Below are positions 31,639 through 41,603 of a DNA stretch of 64,000 bases, in pieces. Both the position numbers and the translations under genes were made by a program. A model generated the notes under the pieces. It was not told the origin of the DNA, did no database searches, and saw nothing but the letters and a program-made list of their open reading frames with translations. Source of the stretch: Takakia lepidozioides (taxonomy: Eukaryota > Streptophyta > Takakiopsida > Takakiales > Takakiaceae); assembly GCA_030704615.1 (NCBI GenBank), contig CM060731.1, forward strand, positions 37,946,001 through 38,010,000. The letters are read 5' to 3'. Position 1 is the stretch's first letter; each line of letters starts with the position of its first letter.

Positions 31639-33260
31639 ATGAGTGATGAAAGAGAAGCTAGACGACAGAGATATTCAGCAAAAAGAGAAAGCTATCTGAA
31701 AGCTAATTATCCATATCTTTGGGAGAGAGGAATAGACATAGGGGAATCATCTGGACCTCTCACACCATTAAGATCAAAGAGTACATCACCTATACCGGAA
31801 GAACTAGAGTTGGATGCCACTCCTTCTGTTTCTTTGCAAGAAAGATTAAGGGAATTGGTACAGGAAGAAGATCAATCACGAGGTGAAAGATCTGAGGTAC
31901 ATCCTTGGATAAAAGACTTGACAGAAATCTTTGATAAGAGTTGGCATGGAACACCAAAAGCAGGAACTCCAGTTTCTGAAGAAGAAGATGAAGAAGGAGA
32001 AGAGGATGTGGCAGAGCCAACGGAGAGTTCAGACTCTCCAACACCATTACAGTTGAGTTACATGAGTGAAGAAGAACCCAAGGGCAGAACTTGGAGGATG
32101 AAAACAGAGAGAAGAAAATTAGAAGAGGAAGAATATGAAGAAGTAGACCCAACAGCTGAGTTGAGACTACAACCAGGACATCCCAACCCGTTGGACCTGG
32201 ATCAAGTGGAGCACTTGGATCACAGGCCAACGAAGGTGTCGGCTCAGGGGGATCAGGCGGGCTGCCTGGATCTGGGCTGGGGGGACAGGGAGTGTGGGAA
32301 GTAGTGCAACTGAAGCTGGGAATACTGTGAATATCGTGGGGCCAGAAGCAGGGAGTGCTCAAGGGCCACCACTTGGTGGAAGATCCACCACAAAAAACAA
32401 CAGGTCCAGAAGGACCAGCACCAGCAAGGGTGCCAGCACCTGTCAGTGGCAGAAGGTAGGGCCACAGATGGCGTTACAACCAACACGGGCAAAAACACCC
32501 TTTCCAATATATTCAGGAAAAGGGGATCCCGATGTACACATTAGCCAATTTGAGCACATGTGTATAGTGAACAATGAGAATGGCGATGATGCCAAGATGA
32601 GATTGTTTCCTTGTTCACTTATCAAGAAAGCAAGTGAATGGTATGCAAGATTCCCTGATAATCATTTCCTAACCTGGAATGGCTTGAATACAGCATTTCG
32701 AAATAGGTTCAGGACAAGTAAAACTGAGGATGAAGTGTATGGAAGTTTACAACAGCTGAAGCAGAAGAAGCATGAAATGAAACTTGAAGAGTATATGGAG
32801 AAGATGGAATTGATGATGAAAAAGCTGGCTGCAGTACCAGCGCCCGGTTTACAGAACACTTGGTTTGTGAGTGGACTAAGACCAGAGTTGCAAAAGAAAG
32901 TGGATATGTTACCCCATAATACAGTGGAGGAGGATTGAAACTGCAACAGAATTGAGCAATTGGAATGCTCAGGAGAGAGAAAAAAGAAGATGAGGACTTG
33001 AGGATGAGTCAGATGAAGAAGAAGAGCAAGAACTAAAAAGAAGAGTAAGAGAAAGGAGAAGTTGAAGAGGGATAACTATGAAAAAAAAATTGGAAGAAAT
33101 CTTGAAGAAGTATGCCACAGAGGCTGCAACACAGTGGAGGAAGGGTGTATGGTTGCAAAGTGCCAGAATGAAGGATACCACCACAGAGCCACATGAAGGA
33201 GAAAAACTGTACTATCTGTAAAATGGATAACCAACTGAGAAAGTTGAACAGAAGGACAGC
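31639..33260 (+). pseudogene. gag of the 11.56-kb element, lacking its 3' third
   Basis: MSDEREARRQRY start; the acidic region and linker as in E1; codons that are stops in E1 at 15709 are sense here (LRSKSTSP). The gag core is intact (QFEHM, SEWYARFPDNHFLTW, LRPELQKKVDML). Frameshifts occur near 32090, 32280 and 32940-33190. The sequence breaks off within the first zinc knuckle (CTICKMDNQ) and is joined directly to the RT lead-in LEPEFFEEAKSLF. The NYQGN stretch, second knuckle and protease are therefore missing. Confidence 0.85.
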
Positions 33261-34672
33261 TGATTTGGAGCCGGAATTCTTCGAAGAAGCTAAAAGCTTG
33301 TTCATCAAATACAGAGATGTATTTGCTTGGAGCTATGAGGATCTAAAAGGGATACCACCTGAAGTCTGTCAGCATAAGATTGAACTGGAACCAGGGTCAG
33401 TACCAATCAAGCAGGCGAGGTATAGAATGAATCCCAACTACGCACAGAAGGTTGGAGAAGAGATAAAGAAGTTGGCTGAGGCTAAGTTTATATACCCAAT
33501 AGAGTATACAACTTGGTTGTCACCCATTGTTATAGTTCCCAAGAAGAATGGCAAACTAAGAGTATGTGTGAACTATAAGAAGCTGAATGCTTGTACGAAG
33601 AAAGATCCTTTCCCTTTGCCATTCACAGAAGCAGTATTAGACACTGTGGCCATGAGATGTACTCATTCATGGATGGCTTCAGTGGTTATAATCAAGTGCA
33701 AGTGGCAGAAGAAGACCAAGGGAAACAGCTTTCATCACAGACTGGGGGGCTTATGCATACAAAGTCATGCCCTTTGGACTTTGTAATGCACCAGCGACCT
33801 TTCAGAGAGTGATAAGTGAATCTTTTCATGAGTATCTGGATGATTTCATGCAGGTATTCTTGGATGATTTCAGTGTGTACAGCTCTAAGATGAGCACTTG
33901 CATAAATTGGAGTTATGTTTGGCCAGATGCAGGATGAGAGGTCTGGGCCTGAATCCAGAGAAGTGTACTTTCTGTGTGAACTCAGGGGTGCTTCTGGGAC
34001 ACATTGTGTGTAAGAAGGGACTCCTTGTGGATCCCAGAAAGACAGAGTCCATTAAAGCCTCTCCACCACCAGTGAATGTTAAAAGTCTAGGAGATTCCTT
34101 GGGCAAACCAGTTATTACAGGAGATTTGTCAAAAGGTATGCACAAATAGCAGCACCATTGAGCAAACTACTGAAGAAAGATGCAGTGTTTGCCTGGACAG
34201 CTGAATGTCAACAGGCGTTTGAGGAACTTACACTGTCAGTAACAACTACACCTGTGCTGATTAACCCTCACTGGCATGTAGTATTCCATGTTCACTGCGA
34301 TGCATCAGGAGAAGCGTTGGGAGCGGTGTTAGCCCAGAATGTTACAGGGAATATAGATTCACCTGTGTACTATGCTAGCCGGTTGATGAACAGTGCTGAG
34401 AGGAACTATAGCACAACGGAAAGAGAAGCATTGGCAATGATCTATGCAGTGAAGAAATTCAGGCATTACCTGTTGGGCAAGAAGTTTATGTTCTATGTGG
34501 ATCACCAGGCTCTGATATACCTGGTAAACAAACCTTTGATAAGCGGAAGAATAGCAAGATGGTTGATAATCTTGCATGAGTTTGAGTTCGAGGTTGTTTA
34601 CAAGCCTGGGAGACTGCATCTTGTGGCGGATCATTTGTCACGATTGTCAACAGAGAACCAGCCACAGGAATA
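33261..34672 (+). pseudogene. RT and RNase H of the 11.56-kb element
   Basis: RT landmarks from YRMNPNYAQKVGEEIKKL through LSPIVIVPKKNGKLRVC, FPLPFTEAVLDTV, FGLCNAP-type sequence to FLDDFSVYSSK, then RNase H (VHCDASGEALGAVLAQ, NYSTTEREALAMIYAVKKF, VDHQALIYLVNKP, LVADHLSRL). The RNase H half (34158-34673) is one open frame; the RT half has four frameshifts. A single RNase H is visible; I saw no second, archaeal-type RNase H. Confidence 0.88.
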
Positions 34673-34689
34673 GATGATCAATTACCAGA

Positions 34690-36060
34690 TGCGAGTCTCT
34701 TTGCAGTGGAGGTGCAGGGAAGTGCAGATGACTGGTTAGATTGGCAGTGGCCAATCAGATACTACTTGCTCATGGTCAGTGCCCACCTAGTTATGGTAAG
34801 GAGCAGAGGAAGAGAATCGCTATCAAAGCTTTACCTTATACTATGGTAGGAAGCAGAATGTATAAGTTAGGACCTGATGGAGTACTAAAACGATGCTTGT
34901 ACCACCATGAAGTAAATAAAGTTTGGCGGAAGTTCATAAAGGAGTGGGCTGGAGGTCATTTTGGAGAAGAGACTACCAGTAGAAAGATACTACTCGCAGG
35001 ATACTGGTGGCCTACTTTGTTCAAAGATGTACACGAGTATTGTCAGAAGTGTGATGAATGTCAGAGGCTAGGACCTTGCAGAGATCTGGAAGGATGGCCT
35101 TGCATCCTACAATGCCTACGGAACCATTTCAGAAATGGGGACTAGACTTTGTTGGACCAATTAACCCACCATCCAAGAATACACGAAACAGGTACATAAT
35201 TACAGCCACTGATTATACTACAAAGTGGGTGGAAGCTAAAGCTTTGAGGGACAACACAGCCAAGTCCACAGCAAGGTTCCTGTACGAGAACATACTTACA
35301 CGATTTGGCTGTCCCTTAGAATTTATCAGTGATCAGGAAGTCACTTCATGAATGAGACCATTGAGTTGTTGACTAAAGAGTTTATGATTGTGCATAAAGA
35401 GTACAACATATTACCCACAGGGTAATGGGCAGGCAGAGGCTACCAACAAAATACTATGTACTATCTTGGCTAAGATAGTCAATGCAAACAGAACGGATTG
35501 GGATACAAAGCTGCTGACAGCTTTGTGGTCATACAGGACTTCATATAAAGTCACCACTAAGTATACACCATTCCAATTAGTTTATGGTATGGAAGCCTTA
35601 CTTCCAGTGGAATTCCTGTTACCTACCATGAGAACGGAGTGGGGAAAAAGAATGGAATTGCAAGACTCCATCAAGGTCAGGAAACATGAATTATACCATG
35701 TGGAAGAAGTACGTGCTGATGCAGCTGATAATATGACCAGAATTCAGAGATGAAGCGAAAGGAACAGTTTGATGAAGGCAAGTTAAAGACTTTTAAGACG
35801 GGGGATTTGGTTCTATGGTTGCAGAAGAAAGGAAAGATTCAAGCTTCTAAGCTTAAATCACCATGGAAAGGACCTTATGTCATACAAAAGATGTATGATA
35901 ACAACACCGCCATGTTACAAACCATTAACAAAGAAATGCTGGGAAGAGTCAATGCAATAAGTTGAAGGGGTACAGTGGTATCCATGACAAACCCTTGCAG
36001 CATGATTTGCATGTTGAACCGCAAGAGCAGTCACGGGCTGCACCAGTGTTACGAACGGAG
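34690..36060 (+). pseudogene. integrase of the 11.56-kb element
   Basis: Same protein as 18035-19396, with HHCC region, KWGLDFVGPINP, CPLEFISDQ and GQAEATNKIL. It is split into five pieces by one-base indels near 34930, 35080, 35335, 35395 and 35750. No chromodomain. Confidence 0.88.
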
Positions 36061-36109
36061 TATGGAGCACTTGTCGCTAGGCCCAGCATATATGACCAGG
36101 GCGGCCAAA

Positions 36110-36345
36110 CAAACGTGACACAGCCTATCCATCACAGCCTATCACAGCCCATCACACCCTATCACAGCCCATAGCCTATCACAGCCCTATCACAGTACAG
36201 CCTATAACACAGACCACGCGTGTCACAGCCTATCAAGCACAGTGCATCACAGCCTATCACAGCTTACCACAGTGCATCACAGCCTATCACAGCGTAACAC
36301 AGTATGACACAGCCTGTCACAGCTCAACACAGCCTACTAAAGTTA
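36110..36345 (+). repeat. post-integrase CACAGCC array
   Basis: Tandem TATCACAGCC-type units with more variation than the E1 array. Starts within 60 nt of the integrase end. Confidence 0.85.
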
Positions 36346-36808
36346 CACGATCCATAGAATCAGTGACAAGTGGACGCATAATAACTTCAGGAAAATGGCT
36401 GACGGAAGAGAAAACGGAAATTACTTTAAAAATAGACACGTGGAGGTCAGGGCGCGACACACAGCGAGAAGGAAGTGCAAGAACAGGTGTCAAAAAGAAA
36501 GAGGACAAGAACGGCCGTCAAAAGGGATGAAAGGCGGGCCCATTAATGAATACGGAAAAAGGGAAACGGAACGAACGGCAAGTACAGAAAAGCGGAATTC
36601 TTGTCACATGTGTGATCCTAGTGGACTATCCAACAGGGAAAGTCCACTAAAGAAAATAAAATCTAAAATCCAGTCACAGCGGATACAGCCAATAGAAAAC
36701 CAGAGAAAGGATCAAGAAAATGGAGGGAAAATTGAGCGCAAGAGGCGGCGTCGTTCTGAGTAACGGGCGTCTCGACGGGACAGACCATCAATGCTATACT
36801 TGGAAACT
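36346..36808 (+). other. spacer before ORF3
   Basis: Closely matches 19691-20161 of E1. No gene. It contains the tract CAATGCTATACTTGGAAACT before the ORF3 ATG; E1 has CTATAG where this copy has CTATA, so a possible acceptor AG is lost here. Confidence 0.5.
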
Positions 36809-39800
36809 ATGGAGGAACTAACAGACTATACGCTCGCAATATTACTTACGCAGTGGCATAGACACGAAAGGACAGAGCGGAGCTTTTCTCTTGAGCGATG
36901 CTTGCAAGCCCCGCAGGCTTACAAGAAATTACCCATAGCTTTCTGCGGCAACCATACGTTTATGCTTTGTGCACTACAGGCATTCCTGCAGTTGTTAAGC
37001 CAAAACAGTTCTGTGAGTCTAAAATGAAGAGAGTGAGAGGAATGGAGGAAATCAGGGTGAAGAGCACCACAATTCTGCAGAAACAAACGATTGCTACCCC
37101 ACAGGCGATACAGATACTGGAGGAGCTGAGATTGCAAGGATTGCAAAGCCTAGATTGGACATTACACCATAGACAGTACATGTTACAATTTTTGCAGAAC
37201 TTTGAGCCAAGGACAGGAACAACAACGGTGAAGGGAGTTGAATTGATGATTACTCCCCTATACCTCCAGCAATTGTTTCGATTGCCAGCAGGTCAGGTGC
37301 ATGTGGAGGAACACAGGGCAAGACTGCAAATAGGGGACTTTATTCCAAGAAGGGAGTTTCTTTAAAAACAGGGTTATGCTTGTACCAAGGCTGTGTACCC
37401 AGGGCTAAAAGAGGTAGGCCAGGTATTGAACGTTCTGATTGCCATGAAACAGAACCAACATATTTGAGCAGATCCTTCACGGAGGAAATACTCAAAGGCC
37501 TGAAGGGACAAGAGGTACAATGGGCGGACATAATGTACAACGCACTGGTAGAGGAGATGAAAAGATTACAAGGTACTACCGCAAAGTCTCCTATCATAGT
37601 GTCTGGCCCAATCATTGCTCAAATAATCCTTGATTCTGGCATACTTAATGCGCAAGAAAGAAAGGAAATGGGAGTGTTTGAGCCAGAAACAACTGCAATG
37701 GAAGAGCAAGGCTCTTCACACAGTGAGGGTGGACTAGCAGGGCAACCCGAGACTAAGAGGCAGAGACGGGAAAGACTGTAGTGGCGGATCCACTGGCTTC
37801 ACGGATTCCGCATGATAATGTTTCCCAAGCTCATGGCCAGGAAGGGGCACAGCAGCACAGAGAAATGCTATTACTGGAAGCAGGACCTTCAGAGAGGGAG
37901 GAGGAAGTTACTTCTGTATCACAACCACACAGCCAGCTGATCGACTTGTCACAAGGTCACAAGTTATCCATGCAGCTCAACCAGAAATAATTGATTTGGA
38001 AAGAGAAGGGTTAGATATTCCAACTACAGAACAGATAGTGGCAGAAATGGAGAAGGGGACCTTCTCTATGAATATTCTGGTCTGGTCAAGGAGACAGAGA
38101 TCCCAGAGGTGCAACAGTTGCCCAAGGGAAATCCTGAGGTGCATATAATACACACCTGTGTCGGAGGTACCACAGGCGGAAGGTCATGACACTGTAGCAC
38201 CGGTGATAGATGAAGTAGTTCAGGAAGAAAATCCGGTGGGACAATGGCCTGAATGGTTCGTGAGACATCACACTGTTGAAGATCAGGAGGGAGGAACAGC
38301 AGCAACCTCACCATGATGACCCTCAACAGGCAATGCTGATGAGTTCCATAGGCAGGACACTTAATTTGTTGGGGACTTATGTCAAATCCCATGTTCCAAT
38401 TACCCAATTGACAGCCTTGAGAGAGGAACTCAGGAAGGAGTTTGAGGCGACTAGCCACTGAGTGTGCAAACAAGGTCGATGAAGAGGTCACTCTCAAGAT
38501 GCAGCAGGACTTGGGAAATACAGAAATGGCTTTGCAATTGGCCAAGGAACAATTGATTGAGGCAGGCCTCGCGCAAGACCAGTTGCACGAAGCACATAAG
38601 CAACAGCTATACCAAATGCAGGTGCAGCATGAAAGCAAGTTGCAAGAAGTGAATGCACTACATACGGAGTTGCAGACAGTGCATGACAGGATGGCGATAC
38701 AATGTGCTACATTCACAACTATGCTTGACCAATCTACAAAAGAAATAAACAGTCAAGCGGAAAAATGTACGAAGGCAGAAGAAAGAATGTTGAGCAAATG
38801 AAGCTCATTGTCGATATGAAGAATACAATCTGTCGCAATGAAGATACTTTCAAGCAATACAGGCAGATTGAAGCTGATCAGAGAGAAGCACATCGTGGAG
38901 TTGCAACAAACCATCATGGCCAATAGAAATGAAATCGCGGTCAATAACAAGGCTTGGAAGGAAGCCAATAATACTTGCTGCTTATGCGCAATTGGTTGAA
39001 CCTCAGGCGAAGCGCATGGAGGCTTTACAACAGCAGTTGGAATTGTACAAGCTAAGAGAGGAGCAAACTCTCAGGGGAACCACAAGCAACTTGGTGGATA
39101 ACAGCCTTATGCAGGTCTGGTTAGCACAAGGGCCAGTAGAGGGCAAAGCACCACGAAGCTCACCCAAAGCGAGATGAATGAGCTCAGGCTGCAGGTGCAG
39201 AACATTGCCACAACTACTATAGACAATGTCTATAGTAGGATAGCAGAGTTACAAGAGGATGTAGACGGACTGCAGACTCAAGTGGAAGACCTCACTTCAA
39301 ACATCGACAAAAGAGTCTATATCCCTCAGGAACAGCTAATGGCTTCTTATTTACAAGCCAGAACTTTGGCTTTTCAGTCTTCACAGGAGGTGCAGGAGAT
39401 GCCAATGATACAAGAGCCAGTACCACCACCACCACAACAAGTCACTGTACCAGTAGCTGAACCTGTGGTTACTACAACCACACCACAGCCACCACAGCCG
39501 GAGGTATGGGGCAATGCCGCTTTTAACCCACCTAAAACTCCAGCTGCAAGGGAGTACAGTAGGGCTATGATTATGCCCTTCAACCAAATTCCCATCATGT
39601 TGGATTTGGCTTGGAAAGAATTTAGTCCTCCGCAGTCATTCGCACATTACTACCAAATCATGCGTATTTGGCTGCCAGTGGCAACTAGGACTAAAGTTCT
39701 TCCGAACAATCGACATATTGAAGATCATCACTTTGCACAATACTGGCACGAGGCAGGTACCATGTTGAGGGAATTGATTGCTTTCCAGGTTGTACATGGA

Positions 39801-40565
39801 CTCATTTATACCAAGACCAAGGAGGTAGCAAGTATTGTCATGGGATGCGGGTTATACTACGCTGCTTGTTTTCTGGTACGTTACCACATTGAGCAACAAA
39901 AGATGCAAACACGCTTTCTGAGTTATTCCAGTGGAGATCATTGGGTATTACCTTCGGTGCCACCTCATATGTACCTATATGACCCAAAAGTTATGATGCA
40001 AAAGGATTCTCAAATTCGTTCATGGTTTCAAGCGGCCTGGAACCATTTGTCAACACAGAAATTCGGCATTGATGACATTTTCTATAAGGGACATGTGGCA
40101 TGGAAATACTTGCACGCTGCACCAGTAATTGGTACCCCACTCACTGGACAGACAAGGAGCTCAGTGTCTACACCAATTTTGCTGTTCAGCGGTTACACCA
40201 AGTTGTAAAATACAAACTTCCAGACATGGTAGGACAGCATTGTATGCCCCAGATGATTCCACAAAAAGTTCGAAAATTAAAACACCTGAGAGGCGATGAG
40301 GATTCTGATACAACTGTTTCTTCACCGAATCTTTTGACATGGGAGAAGACTATGCAGTTCAGATGGCAGAGAAGAAGCGACGGGGGGTCTCCTATGCCGG
40401 AAAGGTTACCTCGATATCAGCCTCCAGAGGGCCTCACTTATCCAGGTAGTGATCAACCATCTCCGTCAACCAGAGACAGACTCGGGCTCGTACACACAGT
40501 CCGCCACGAAACTCTCAACGTCAAAAGGTGCTCACTCACAAAGGTTTGCTAGTCGAAATCAGTAA
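36809..40565 (+). pseudogene. ORF3, most complete copy
   Basis: ATG at 36809 (MEELTDYTLAILLTQW), stop TAA at 40563-40565 after the tail FASRNQ. Domain order: N-terminal globular region (LQFLQNFEPRTGTT, VELMITPLYLQQLFRLP, SPIIVSGPIIAQIILDSGIL), acidic Gln/Ser-rich stretch, coiled coil (TALREELRKEFEA to about 39170), Pro-rich linker, C-terminal domain (PFNQIPIMLDLAWKEF, RIWLPVATRTKVLPN, VMGCGLYYAACFLVRYH, GDHWVLPSVPPHMYLYDPK), then a charged Ser/Arg tail. No membrane span or signal peptide. About eight indels interrupt it; the longest open piece is 39174-40208. The other copies show no stop at most of these places, so an intact protein of roughly 1150-1250 residues is implied. Function unknown. 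Confidence 0.88.
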
Positions 40566-40566
40566 A

Positions 40567-40580
40567 CCGTGAGGACACGG
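40567..40580 (+). other. stem-loop between ORF3 stop and polypurine tract
   Basis: CCGTG, loop AGGA, CACGG, starting 2 nt after the ORF3 stop codon. The same hairpin is at 26237-26224, 58303-58290 and 62253-62239 (minus strand, the last with a 5-nt loop); at 44893 one arm base has changed. Family B has a different but perfect 9-bp stem in the same place (47507-47486). Confidence 0.6.
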
Positions 40581-40586
40581 CTTTTT

Positions 40587-40603
40587 GAGGGGGGAAGGGG
40601 TAA
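40587..40603 (+). other. polypurine tract
   Basis: GAGGGGGGAAGGGGTAA directly before TGTTAG of the 3' LTR. It is the expected plus-strand primer site. Confidence 0.85.
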
Positions 40604-41533
40604 TGTTAGAGGACTGTCGGGGACTTAGACACTTATACGGGATCTGTAGGGTACCCTTAATTTTTGCACAGACTGAGACCAACAGGAGCCTTAGGGGTGA
40701 CAGCAGCGCACTGTAGAGGGGGGTTACACAGTCGTCACAGTTCACAGTCGTCACAGCGACACAGCCGACACAGCCAACACAGCCCGTCACAGTCGTCACA
40801 GCAGACACAGTCGTCACAGCCGACACAGCCCGACACAGCCAAACACAGTCGCACAGCCAGTCACAGCCCGTCACAGTTTCACACAGCCACACAGCTTGAC
40901 ACAGCTGTCACGATCATAGGGAACGAAGAGTAGGACAGGGAACGACTGTGGGGAACAACACCTGCGAAGGGAACATGTTAGTTCACAGACGACGGTTAGT
41001 GAGGGAAACGGTTAGAACCACGGATAGGAAGATAAAAGGGAGAAACGGGGAATGAGGAGAGCATTCGGAGGAGGACTTCTTGGTCATGGAGAGAGGGGAT
41101 CGGGCAGAGATGAAGAACGGAAGTGAAGATAGAGAGATGATGAGTAGATGCTTGATATATGCAAGGCTGTAATGATATTGTAGAGCAGATTAGAGACACA
41201 ATGGCTTCGGCCTGATACCTGATAAATCATAATCGGATACTTTTACGATACAATCACACTGTGTAGAGAGATCTGAGTGAAGCTGTGAAATGAATGGATG
41301 AGTTGATGGAATCCAATAGATTGATAAAGCAAACTGATACTTAATTATCAATGGTAAGATAGCTAACATGAATACCAAAAGGGAAACAAATAGGAAACAC
41401 CCCCATGATACACTAGCTGTAGGTCATGACTGATTGTTCTGCGCGGGCTGAGTACTTAGAGATTTCCAACTCTTCTATCTTGGAGTTTCCGCCTCGAATA
41501 GCGAAGGGATGGGTGAGTAAAAGCCGCGCGACA
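40604..41533 (+). repeat. 3' LTR of the 11.56-kb element, 930 bp
   Basis: TGTTAGAGGACTG to GCGCGACA, followed by the target duplication AAGAG. The array (about 40725-40910) is shorter than in the 5' LTR. Contains the GGGTGAGT motif near its end. Confidence 0.92.
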
Positions 41534-41538
41534 AAGAG
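41534..41538 (+). other. 5-bp target site duplication AAGAG, right copy
   Basis: Matches 29971-29975. Confidence 0.9.
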
Positions 41539-41603
41539 TTGGGGTGGCTCTAAATAGCCAAGGTCTCGACGGAAGGGGCAATCAAAGCACTAGTTTTGTA
41601 GCT

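Larger units (their letters stand above)
29976..41533 (+). mobile_element. nearly full-length family A Ty3/gypsy element, 11.56 kb
   Basis: Two LTRs in direct orientation, TG...CA termini, perfect 5-bp target duplication AAGAG, PBS and polypurine tract all present. Internal order: ORF0, gag, RT, RNase H, integrase, CACAGCC array, spacer, ORF3. The end of gag and all of PR are deleted (junction near 33261 at a shared GCTG). It inserted between the integrase and ORF3 of an older relative. Many one-base indels break gag and pol, although the LTRs and ORF3 remain close to other copies. Confidence 0.92.

Noticed and set aside
33240-33275. The gag-to-RT junction as a spliced intron copied into DNA
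   Set aside because: The missing segment has no GT...AG ends at any placement of the shared GCTG, so a microhomology deletion fits better.
36809-40565. ORF3 as a retroviral-type envelope gene
   Set aside because: Position fits, but no signal peptide, transmembrane helix, cleavage site or Cys-rich ectodomain can be seen.
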